NCBI GenBank assembly: GCA_013397435.1 | Contig: VZRG01000439.1 | Coordinates: 186,001 to 250,000, forward strand | DNA: 64,000 nt | DNA from: Erythrocercus mccallii | Lineage: Eukaryota; Chordata; Aves; Passeriformes; Dicruridae | Reading direction: 5' to 3' | Made by a program: the position numbers and the translations under genes | Notes under the pieces: model-generated | What the model saw: the letters and a program-made list of their open reading frames with translations, nothing else | The model's database searches: none | Told to the model about the DNA's origin: nothing | Part shown: positions 25,900 to 36,106 of the stretch, in pieces | How positions within the stretch are numbered: the first letter of the stretch is position 1 | Layout: each line of letters starts with the position of its first letter

Positions 25900-26154
25900 A
25901 GAGAAAATAGAGAAAAAAAAGCATCACTGCCTAAAACATGGGACAACAGAGGAAGAAAGGCTATCAAACAAAGCCTTTATAAGGAGAGTTGCAGGGACTG
26001 GCTATAACCATGGTAGAGAAAATACCATTCCTTATGAAAGATTCAGTCACTGCATCCATGCATTCCTCACTATATCAGCCATAATCCCTGCCTGTCCTCG
26101 AGCACTGAGTGATGTAAAGTTGTCAAAAGCTCAGACCTTGAACTTCAACAGAAA
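25900..26154 (+). CDS. Possible internal exon (unrecognised, open through its whole length)
   Basis: A long pyrimidine tract (25868-25894) leads to an acceptor CCATAG ending at 25899. A strong donor, AGAAA/GTAAGT, has its GT at 26155-26156. The 255 bases between are open in one frame, which enters at codon position 3 and leaves after position 2. The exon would therefore be symmetric (85 codon equivalents) and could be skipped without a frameshift. The encoded peptide is basic at the start (Glu/Lys rich) and has a mid segment rich in Ile/Ala. I recognise no domain, no family and no neighbouring exon. It may belong to an unknown gene, to a long non-coding RNA, or be chance. The coincidence of both splice sites with the open frame is the only support. 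Confidence 0.22.
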
Positions 26155-28199
26155 GTAAGTCCTATGTCCACATGCAGGATCTGTCATTGTTGTTTTTCAC
26201 TATGAACATTGTTTTCAGCTTCTGCCTAATTAGTCTGTAGAGGGATACTATTTCTATGTGAAGAATTTTCTTATTTTGTAAAAAAATAGTGAGAATTTCT
26301 GAATGTGAGTAATGGTAAATGTTGTCTTCTACCCACCCCAAAGGCACCTTTCTTTTAAATATTAATCTGCTGTGGTGTTGTTCTTTAAATCTTTAGGCAA
26401 GGGACTGCTAAATTTGAAATCATGTTATTTAATATAAGATTGGATAGCAGAAAAATTCTCTGATTTGTTCCTTTTGTTTTCTTTTATTTTAAAAACATAT
26501 TTTAAATATGATCATTTAGCACAATTTCTTCTTAACACTTCGAGAAGCTCAGCTTAGCCATCAGTTTTGTTGTAGAGAGACCATTTTTCTTCTGACAAGC
26601 TTGTGAGCATCCTAACCTATAATTCACCCAAATTTGTGAGACATTAATTCTCTCTGGCAGCTCAATCCATTAAAGACAGTAAAGACTTTGGATCAATTAA
26701 TACATTCTTTTGACAGACGCAGTAATGAAATTGCTACTTCCATTCTATTTGCCCTTTGACGTATGAGCTCAGATCAATCCCAGGCAGTTATGAAGGACCA
26801 TTTCCATGTCTGGTCTCCAGCAGTGACTCTCTATTCTCTGTGCATTCTTGAATTATGTCCCTGGGACTATTTATATAATATATATCACACTAGCATATTA
26901 ATGCTTCCAGAATTGTTCCCAATTTCTATATGTAAAAATTTGCCATTTCACTCTTCCTCGATATGGAAATGGTACTAGCCTCAGGGCAGGGAGAGGTGCA
27001 AAGTAGGATTGTCTTCCTGCTCTTGGTGGCAATCAGAGGTCTTCTGTGTAGTTTGTGGGGTGCAAGAGTGTTACAGGGACAGTCTACTTGCACCTGAGTA
27101 ACCCAGGAATTCCCCTCGTACCCAGGGGCCCATCAACTGAATTTCTCAGAATGGAGAAATAGAGGACTCCAGCAGGCAAGACATAAAATCATTTGGCATT
27201 GGAGCTGGCCGCTGGACCTCCCTGTCCTCCTTCTTGGCTCCTCTGATTGCACAGACATCATTCACAGCTAGATCCAAGAGCAGGACAGGCCAGAAGTTCT
27301 CATATTAGATGTATTCTTTATAGTCAGGCAACACCTAAGAATGTTTTTAGTACTTTATTTTTTGCCTCTTTCATATCTTATTTCCATAGGTTTTTGGGGC
27401 TGAATTAAAATGGCCTTTAAACTCAAGTCATAGGGGACCAGGGGTGTTGTAGGCCTTGCTAATGATTTATAAACACATACAGTTGGCTTTACTGAGATTC
27501 AGAACATTTTTATTTGTGTTCATCTCCTTCCCAAACCCCTGAACTTCTGCACCTCATATGCTAGAATTTGATTTAAGAAGAGTGCAAGTTTTTTCCGTTA
27601 TCTTGTTCTATTAAAGATAGAAAGCATCGTATACTTTTTTTGCTTGTTTTTTTTGTGAAGCCCACTGAAAGTTTAAGGCTAAATGGAGTGCTGGGAGAAG
27701 GGGTTCAAGTGAATAAATATTCTTTCCAATTGATGTCATTGCTAGAAATTTAGAAGTCCCTTAGTTTTTCTTTAAATTTAAGTAGGTATCCAGATCAGTT
27801 CATCCTGATACTGATGTGATGACATGCTTTTCTGTATAGGAGCAGCCATCAGGGTAACTAGATGTGTGACACATTTTTAACTTGTACAGCTGGTAAACAC
27901 TCTGAAAAGGAAGTTGTCACAAAGAAGTTATTTGTGGTCTACCTCAAAGCTAGGTTTTAGAAGCTCAAAGCAGGAAGAGGTAAATGCACTGACAGTGAGT
28001 ACATATTTGGATGACACAATTCAGGGAGATACAGGCATAAGCAGCACTGGGAGATGGAACCAGAATCACATGCACAAAAGCCAAAAAACCTTGAGAATTA
28101 AGTAAGAAGAATGAGATCATAGGTAACAGTTAGGAATGCATCAATTAATTGTTGCAGCAACATCTAAGCTCCAAGTTTTATCAGTTAGAGATATGTGAT
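26155..28199. other. Unique AT-rich non-coding sequence
   Basis: Nothing recognised. The final 300 bases (27900-28199) may be the diverged beginning of the old CR1 copy that follows, but the similarity is too weak for a firm call. Confidence 0.45.
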
Positions 28200-28640
28200 C
28201 AGGATCTGCTAGAGGGAGCAAAGTAAACGTTTGGACTCATTATTTCTGGCAGAGATAGTAAAAACCACAATGTTGTGCAAGACACTGGCACAGTTCATCA
28301 GAAAAGCTGTACACAATAGTGGTTTTTCCTACACAAAGTGTGAAAAGGGACAGGTTCAGAAAAGAGTTATGAGCATGACCCAACATCTAGATCTTATTTC
28401 TCAAGATCATATTTTGCTAGACTACATCAGATATAGACAAGCTGAGAAGGGATGTCATTATTCATGCACCACAGAAGCAAACCTTAAGAAAGAAAAGTTA
28501 TTTAATGTAGCAGAGAACTTTGGCACAGTTTCCATAAAAAGAATTCAGAACAGAAATTAGAATTAACTGACTTCTGGTAAGAGAAATGAGGTTTGATATG
28601 ATCTTCCATTAAGAATAGGGACTAGGGGAAAAAACAAAAA
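28200..28640 (+). mobile_element. Ancient, highly diverged CR1-like LINE fragment
   Basis: Several words in the right order recall the 3' coding end of old CR1 elements. A segment CAGAAAAGAGTTATGAGCATGA corresponds to the 'QRRA.KM' region. GACAAGCTGAGAAGGGATGTCA follows, then a stretch around 28520-28570 containing ATTCAGAACAGAAATTAGAA. Last comes CTTCCATTAAGAATAGGGA, like the 'WN.LP' tail. The copy reads on the plus strand. An open frame of 109 codons (28231-28560) overlaps it but does not keep the protein pattern throughout, so I treat it as decayed. Identification is from memory of consensus patterns; divergence is large, so it would predate the other CR1 copies here. Confidence 0.45.
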
Positions 28641-30400
28641 TAGCAGAACTGTTCTGAAAATAGTTTTTTACTAGTTTTAAGAAAAATATATGATGATATT
28701 TTCTAGGACAGCAGAGCATTAGACCTAACAAACTACATCTGTTCAAACCCATTTTCTGTACCCACAGAATTTCCTTACACTTCTACAAGTTATTTTGGTT
28801 TTTGAATACAACCAGTGGACTCATTTACATCTGCACTCATACTAAGTGCAAAGTGTAATTGTACTTGAAATTAAGATACAGATGTTTTACGCACAGTAAT
28901 CACCATTTTGCAGAGCTAACCCTCAGGAATTGTTACAGATGGTTTAAAGATTTGTTTTCAGGAGTAGAAGTTTCCCAGTTCTTTCCCTTTTTTGAGAGCA
29001 GAAAATATTTACTGAACAGAACAAATGAAAAAATCCCACATCTATGGGTACACACACTCTATATTTGCTTTTAGATTTCAGGCCCATTCAGACTTTTACT
29101 ATAGATTTGTGGGATTCATTCTACATGGAAACCAAGCGAGTTTTAAATGTTAAAGTAAGCTTTTAAAATTCTAATTTATTCTTCCTGTTTTGTATTTTTC
29201 TCAATACATAACTGAAATGACATTCTGAACAAGACTCCATAATGCTGTTCTTTGCCTGTTGAAAAGAAAAGACATTCCTCATGTTTTGTACATTGGCTCA
29301 GAAAGCCTAATACTAGATGCATTTTCCTCATTTCACTGTGGGGATGAACATTATAAAATGTCCTTAGCTCCATCTTCTGAATAATTCTGTTCAGAAACAG
29401 CATTAATGAACTGTCTGCCAACTTTATCACTCATTGTTAATGCGTCTCCCATTCAGTTCTCTACCTGTCTGGCATTTCAGTTCTATAGACATATTTTGCT
29501 CTTTGTAATACTGCTTGCACAACTTTATATGTGTTGTGTACTTCAGATAACGAGATACTTACACTTTCCTCTTGAAAGAGCATTTTAATAGATTACAGAA
29601 AATCTTTCAAAGTTACTGGGGTCCTGACAGCATCTTTTAATGAATCAAGGGCCATGTTTCACTGTCTACTGGGCTTTTGGACACATCTGGATTTTTACAT
29701 TTTACATTCAGCAGAGACATCTGAGTGTGTTAGCAGTGCAATATTCATCATTAAGAAATCCCAAATATGTCCTGGATTTAGACAATGGCCCAGGAGGGAT
29801 GGACCTTAGAGACAGCAGAAAAAATCCTTCTTTTTTTTTTGTGTTTATTAACTGGCTGCTTTAGTGCAGTTCAATGCATGAATTTCAACAGGGAGTAAAA
29901 ATTTAAAATACCTCAGTCATATTTGTCCTGAAAATGCCATTTCCTTTCCTTTAATGCGCCTTTATTTAGTAGCAATATAAACCTTGAAAAGAGAGTCTTT
30001 CTACAATTGAAAATTATCTCTGTAATGTAAATAAGAGTGAAAATAATCCTTGGTATGTATTGATGACCAGAGTGCAAATATGACTTCTAGCCCATGTGTA
30101 TATTTGGAAAACTTGGGTATCAAGAAACACTCTTGATATCTCTTAGGAGGTTGTGTGGTGAGCATAAATGGAAAACAGTGTTTTCTATCACTGAACCTTA
30201 AAAACTTCAGCTAGCATCTAGAGGGTGAGTGAGGCAAAAGACGAGCCATGATTTTGGCACTGGGTTTTTGTTGTATATCACTGTTGGAAGAGAAAGCATT
30301 GACACCTTTCTCACTGAACACTGGTATTCCATACAGATAAGCCTTGCCATATGGCACCCATAGTGGCTTTGTAAGCTGAGGGAAACTGTTCAGTGAATTA
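28641..30400. other. Unique AT-rich non-coding sequence
   Basis: No gene, RNA or repeat family recognised. Open frames are short and closed by stops on both strands. Confidence 0.5.
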
Positions 30401-30540
30401 CACAGAATCACAGAATATTCTAAGTTGGAAGGGACCCACAAGGATCACTGAGGCCAGGTTTAAGTGAATGGCTCATATGAGCCTCAAACCCACAACCCTG
30501 GTATTACTACCACCGTGCTCTAACCAACAGAACTAATCTC
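30401..30540 (-). mobile_element. tRNA-Ile-derived SINE with CR1 tail (TguSINE1-like)
   Basis: On the minus strand, from 30540 downward, the first 70 bases follow a tRNA-Ile. There is an A box TAGTTCTGTTGG (30535-30524), then GGTTAGAGC, an anticodon arm with loop GTAGTAA, and a B box GGTTTGAGGCT (30490-30480). The anticodon position reads AGT instead of the AAT of tRNA-Ile. The remaining 70 bases are a CR1 3' tail: GATCCTTGTGGGTCCCTTCC, then AACTTAGAATATTCTGTGATT. A tRNA-Ile head joined to a CR1 tail is the structure of TguSINE1, a passerine SINE copied by the CR1 machinery. The 5' end is mutated and the anticodon stem is imperfect, so it is not a functional tRNA. This feature is the strongest taxonomic marker in the window. 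Confidence 0.85.
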
Positions 30541-32325
30541 AGTGGCACATTTGGAACAGAACACATCACATAGATGGGATCTTGGGAATGAATTTGAACT
30601 GGTATGGGATTGAATTCTGGGTTGTAGGAAAAAGGAGATAAACTAGGGGGAAAGTATTTGAGAATAAATTAGCCTCTGAAGAAGCAGGCACTTCGTGGGA
30701 ATATGTGAGCAGCAGCTTGGCCCTGGTGGGATCCAGCCGGCTGGTGGGATCCAGCTCTCACTCGACTTTGAAATGAGTGAACTGATTGACCAGCGGGTCT
30801 GGCAGTTCTGTGAAGTGTGTGGTGGCCTCTACTGGTGTATCGAAACGTTACATGGACACTTGTGCCGTCTCAGAATTCTGAAGAACTTTGGATAATCACA
30901 AGAGATGTTTAATATTCACCAACCAGCCAGTTTGGAATCTTGTCCTGGCTGTTATTTCTGATGAAATTAAATGAAGTGATCTATTAGATTATGTCTTTTA
31001 GTCCAAGGGGTTTCCTCTCCTCAACTTGATAGGGAGTTTGCTAAATGGATACATTCTCTCCTATTGGTGAGAAAGGCTCTTTCAATTATTGTTGATCACA
31101 TCTGACATGGCCATGCTTAGCAGAGGATGCCATAACTTGTCCTGCTGTATTTTTATGTCTTTTGATGGACCATGAAGATAATGCAATGAAAAAATTGTTT
31201 CAGACTGTTCTATGAATCATTCTTTTGTTGAAAAGACTTTGTGACCAGTTAGCATGAATTAATTTTGTACTTCTTACCTGTGCACCCCTTGTAAGATCAG
31301 TTAATATTAAGGTAGTTCTAACATGGTCTATCATACTTTATTATCAATGAAGAGATATTTAATGGGCATTTAGGAGGAGGTTACTGCTTATGCTCAAACT
31401 CTGCTAACATTATTTGCTCCTTCATTGTTAATCAATTTGCTTTATCTTCACAGAGATACCACTGTAATGCAATAGAAGTTCAGTCATAACTGTAATTAAA
31501 TAGCCACATTTAATTTCAATTAAATAATGAAAGCTTAAATAAGCTGTTGATTTTTTCTTTTCTGATAGAGCTAACTTGCCATGAAGAAGCAGCTTTTCAT
31601 TTTACTTCAGAAGAGCCAAAGCTTCTATAGAAATAGTATTACCAAAGGGCTTGCAAAATGAATGAAGGCTGGAACATGAGACAGGGAAACAGAACTGGAG
31701 CTTGTTAACTCCAGGATGTACTCTTGCAGAACTGGTTGAAATAAGAGAGTTTTCTAAGACATTTCCTTCAGTCTTTCAAGTGCTCAGATTTCAGAATTCA
31801 CACTCTGTTAGCACTAAACACTGAGGCACCAGGAAAGATACAGAGATTTAGGTTTCAGTTTTCTCCTGTGTAAAACAAAAGAAGGAACTGATAACAAACA
31901 GTTCTTTGTAAAACATTTTGATATTTATGAATAGCATTCCAATATAATTCCAATCATTTTTACATGAAAATTGACTCACATTTTACCATCTACATTTGGA
32001 TGCAAAAGTGTCTTTTCCTACTCTTCTCCTGTCTCTGTGTTGTCAATGCTTTCACTTTCTATCACACGTGTTTATTGACTTGCCTGCATGTTGTATTCAT
32101 GTTGCTTTGAAGATCCCCTCATTACAGAAATACTGGAGCCTCAATTCAAACGTTAACTTTTCAGAGTTTTGAGAGGAAGGAGAAGCACAAAGGAAGATTT
32201 GTTTGTCACTGAAAGCTTAACAAGAGCAAATTGAGCCTCAGCCATTTCTCCATAGGAATTGCCTGAGTATATGGGATCTCTGATTTAACTGCTAAGGCCA
32301 TTGTTTGAATCCCATTAATGGATTT
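30541..32325. other. Mostly unique sequence, with a GC-richer patch at 30680-30900
   Basis: From 30680 to 30900 the G+C content rises. An 18-base period duplication of CTGGTGGGATCCAGC (30723-30737 and 30741-30755) occurs inside an open frame of 66 codons (30695-30895) with four Cys and several Trp. I do not recognise it. It could be a piece of an old retroviral or other element, since the AATAAA at 30663 and the GC shift resemble an LTR, but no ends are visible. The rest shows nothing. Confidence 0.4.
30723..30755 (+). repeat. 18-bp period tandem duplication
   Basis: Two identical 15-base cores, CTGGTGGGATCCAGC, are separated by three bases. Confidence 0.85.
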
Positions 32326-32822
32326 GATCATAGAATCATAAAGGTTGGAAAGACCTCCAAGATCAAGTCCAACCTTTGAAAAACGCCCATAATGTCAACT
32401 AAACTGTAGCACTAAGTATCACATCCCATTGTTTCATGAACACCTCCTGGTTTGGTGACTCCACCACCTCCTTATTTCCAATGCTGCACAATGCTTTCCA
32501 TGAAGAAATTCCTCCTGATGTCTAATCCAAACTTCTTCGGTGCAGCTTGAGGCTATGTCCTGTCACCTGTTATCTGGGAGAAGAGACCAACCCCCACCTG
32601 GCTACAGCCTCCTTCCAGGTAGTTGTAGAGAGCAATAAGATCTCCCCTGAGCCCCTTTTCCTCCAGGCTGAACAGCCTCAGCTCCCTCAGGCACTCCTCA
32701 GAGGACCTGTGCTCCAGACCCTTCCTCAGCTCTGTTGCCCTTCTCTGGACAGACTCCAGCACTTCAATGGCTTTCTTGATGTGAAAGGCCCAGAACTGGA
32801 CACAGGACTCAATGTCAGGGTT
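32326..32822 (-). mobile_element. CR1 LINE, 5'-truncated copy
   Basis: The plus strand opens with the reverse complement of the CR1 3' repeat, ATCATAGAATCATAAAGG, then TTGGAAAGACC, and continues into the reverse complement of the ORF2 C-terminus. About 500 bases remain. The 5' break lies near 32822, upstream of the codons for CVQFWA, so the fragment covers only the end of ORF2 and the short 3' UTR. The protein part is fairly well preserved, which implies a younger insertion than the copy near 28200. It is far too short to be active. Confidence 0.92.
32553..32822 (-). pseudogene. CR1 ORF2 C-terminal remnant (reverse transcriptase family protein)
   Basis: The minus-strand frame retains the hallmark end of the CR1 ORF2 protein: CVQFWA, then VLESVQRRAT, LRELRLFSLEEKGLRGDLIALYNYL, here split by no stops, then GGCSQVGVGLFSQ and a terminal DRT. 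This region lies after the catalytic reverse transcriptase core, so no active-site residues are present. The frame is closed by a stop at 32553-32555, and the remaining C-terminus (the RLDIRRNFF-like part) continues below it in decayed form. The open frame extends upstream to 32948 into non-CR1 sequence by chance. It is a dead fragment with no host role suggested. Confidence 0.9.
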
Positions 32823-35800
32823 GGCTACAACATGAGATGAAGAAGGGGAAATGTCACCCTCCTTCTCAACCACTGTTGGAACTCTCTCCTCTGTAGAGAG
32901 TAGGACATGTAAGTGAGTTCTTGAATAACTTGGGGTCATCTTTGGCATCTATGTCCAGATGACAGCACTCTGGTGACCTGGATGCTGGCTTTACAAAGTA
33001 TTGGGACCTTTCTGTGTCAATATCTCTTTTCCTAGAGCCTATTCCTTGTTTTGTTCCATTTCACCTAATACTATCCTAGGAAATCAGGATTCATATTAGC
33101 TTTGCTGAGAGAAGAGAGTCGAAGGAAATGAGTTCAGGTGTCTGTCAAGTATGAAACATTCTATGTTTCTGTGTCTCAAGATGATGATTTGAATTCACTA
33201 GTCAATAGCTTAAAAATATAAAACTAGTGTTCACCAAGGGCTGGTTATCCTTTCCTGCCTGCCAAGACAGCAGGATGTGCAGCTGGAAATGCCTGGTTAC
33301 CATACAGGTGCTGGAAGGCTGGATATGCTTATGTAAGCTTTCATAAGCAGATATGTTCCTTGAGTTATTTCTTAAATGGCAAGGTCAAAATACCTCTTGA
33401 AAAATTAAACACGCTCCCTGCTGTGAGACTGATAATCACCTCCAACCACACCAACATCAGTGAATATGTCCCCATTTCTTTGGTGTGGCCGTCAATCTCT
33501 GCTCAGATTCCAGAGCTAAATGTAAGTTTGTATTGACAGCCTGCTCTTCTGTAACTTTCTCTCCAGAATAAAGGTCTTGTTGCTGTTTAATGAAGACATC
33601 GTTATTACAGATGCAGTCTCAAAAATTCTACCTAACAATTAATAAGGCTGTTTGTAAGCAAAGCACTGATAGTGACAAGTTCATGACTGGAGTTCTGTAG
33701 CAGGGGTACTTGATCCTTGCCTCCAATCTTCCTACTCCCCTTGCTTTCTTTCTGCCATCTGCAAGGTTTATGTAGCCCTGCTGTGAGCCAGTGCATCTGG
33801 CTAAAGACAACATAATAGAGCAGTGAGTGGATTTTTGCCATTCTAGTGGGCTGAATTGACTCCACAGAGGATGGACCAGACACTGGGATCAGTGCAAGGG
33901 AAGCAGACTCACCAACTCTGATGGAAGAGCTAGAAGGCAACAGTTTGGTTCAGCCAGCTGGAGGAATTTCACCCAAGCTGTTTCTACTTTTTTGGCTGTG
34001 GTTTTGGCAAATTTCATGACAGGCTTGGGAAAGTCCAGGGATTGGAGATATTTTATACAGTATAAATTATTTTGCTATTTGTTTCTAATTATTTTTCCCA
34101 ATCTATATACTGTGTCATTCCTAAGCATGATGGAGGTTTCTGTTGGAACCTGCCATACATTCTAGCAATCAAACAGCTCTATTTTTTCATGCAAGAAAAA
34201 GCCATTAACCCTACACAGCTAAATTTATCCTCCCTATTTTTGCATTCCTACACTGCTCCTTCTCAAGAGGATGTGATACAAAATAATGTTTAGCTCGATT
34301 TCCTCTGAACAAAATGAAACCCTACCTGTCACAGAAGAATAACTCAGTGCAAAACTGAATATAAAGAGTATGGTCTGATGAGCAGAAGTCTATCACAACA
34401 TGCTCCCCACAGGACAGCATATTAACAATACTGCATTGTGAAGTGTCTTGAGAAAAGGCTTCTGGCCAAAACATTGACATTCACAAGCAGCTGCTGCACT
34501 CAGAGAATGTAGGCTTTAATTATCTTGGGTAAAACAATCAATTTGGAGTGCAAGGCAAGTTAGACTCCTGAGTATTACTGATCACCTGGAAAATCACAAC
34601 GAATGTATGCTTTTCTTCTCAATCTACCTTTCAACCTGCAGCTCATTTCCTGGGCTGTAACAAATGCATTAGGTTTTGCTTAGCAAAGCAGCACCACTGA
34701 AGAAAAATCATGAAATGAAACTTGAAAGAAAGTGAATTATTTAAATGAAAAGAGGTATGATATTACTAGTCACCTGCTCCTCACTCGTTTCCTGGGGATT
34801 TAATACACTTGCATGTGATTCCAAATCAAATAAACCAGCCTATCTACTGATTGCTTCATACAGACAATAACTGAACAACCACAATTATGTCCTCTTGCTT
34901 CTCACAATTTTTTATTTTTTTAAGATCATGCCAACATGACGCCTCAGATAGCTGGGATCAATATGTACACACACACATATGCACATACATTGGTGTTTTC
35001 TCTATTCTCTTCTGCCAGAAGCCATAAACACATGTCTTGGGACTCCTAGCACTGCAGGCCAAGTCCATTTCTTGCTCCCAGGAAATGCAGGCCGATGCTG
35101 GCAGAGTAACACCGGGTGGCAGCAGCGGGTTTTCAGGCAGTGAGTTGAGCTGTAGCGAGGCTGTTGTCACAAGTAATGCAGACACAGAAATTAATTTTGT
35201 TTTGATTTCTGAACTGAGTGCTTGGCATGTTATCCAACTCCAAATTTCTTCAGTTTGTCATTTGTTCATGTCTCAAACTCCTAGATTCCTTCTTTTAGCT
35301 TAACCTAACATTATAATTGCTGCATGAATGACAGACTCATTGGGGTTTGTGATACTGGAGGATGCGTGGTGCATGTATCATTGCTGAGAATTTGGGATTG
35401 TAGCCAGCTGGAGGAAAATCGGACAGCTATTTGTCTTTAGGGTATATGTCATGTTTGTCCTGGTCTTTGTCCTACTTAACACGTCAAGAGTTGTGACAAG
35501 CCCAATAGAAGAAACCCTTTCAGAAACATATTTTGCAATTACTGCAAACTTTGCTGGGCAGATGACAGACTTGGGGAGCAAACTGCCTGTTAGCCATTAT
35601 CTTCTGACAGGGGGTTTTCATCACTTGACAAGTCCCCTCTGAGTGGGCATCACCTGGAACTTGGGAGCAGAGCCCTGGGCAAAGGGCTCTTTTGGGCTGT
35701 TTTCTTCTTTCTGGGGAAGTTTAAGATGAGGTCAGACTCCAAAGCTAACATACTATTGATTTTCTGACATATATGTTGCCTGTCGTACTGATGATTCCCA

Positions 35801-36060
35801 GATGCATTTGCTTTTTAGCAATTTAGATACTGAAATATACCTCTTGGGGGATGTAGAGTTTTGAAAGCTCACATCCCAGAATATATCTTGACAGCCACCT
35901 TAGCCATTAATGAGGAGCTCTCACTGCAAACTTCATGCACAAACAGGATTAACTTTGTTTCTTAATATCAGTGGTAGAGTAACAGGACTCAAGATACTGC
36001 TTTGGGTGGTTTTTCCCCCCTACCAAGAGTAGACAAAGATTTTCCAAGTGTCTCATGCTC
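32823..36060. other. Unique non-coding sequence
   Basis: Nothing firm. A slightly GC-richer patch at 35380-35740 could be an old repeat but matches no family I can name. A short CACACACA run lies at about 34969-34978. Confidence 0.45.
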
Positions 36061-36106
36061 AGATTTCTCTATTTCAGTGATCTGGATTTCTCCATTTCAG
36101 TGATTT
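36061..36106 (+). repeat. 23-bp tandem duplication
   Basis: GATTTCTCTATTTCAGTGAT (36062) is repeated as GATTTCTCCATTTCAGTGAT (36085), a 23-base period. Each copy ends in a splice-acceptor-like TTTCAG, giving two tandem acceptor-like sites, but no exon follows. Confidence 0.85.

Noticed and set aside
30470..30540. A tRNA-Ile gene on the minus strand
   Set aside because: The head is mutated in the acceptor and anticodon arms and runs directly into a CR1 tail, so it is a SINE and not a tRNA gene.
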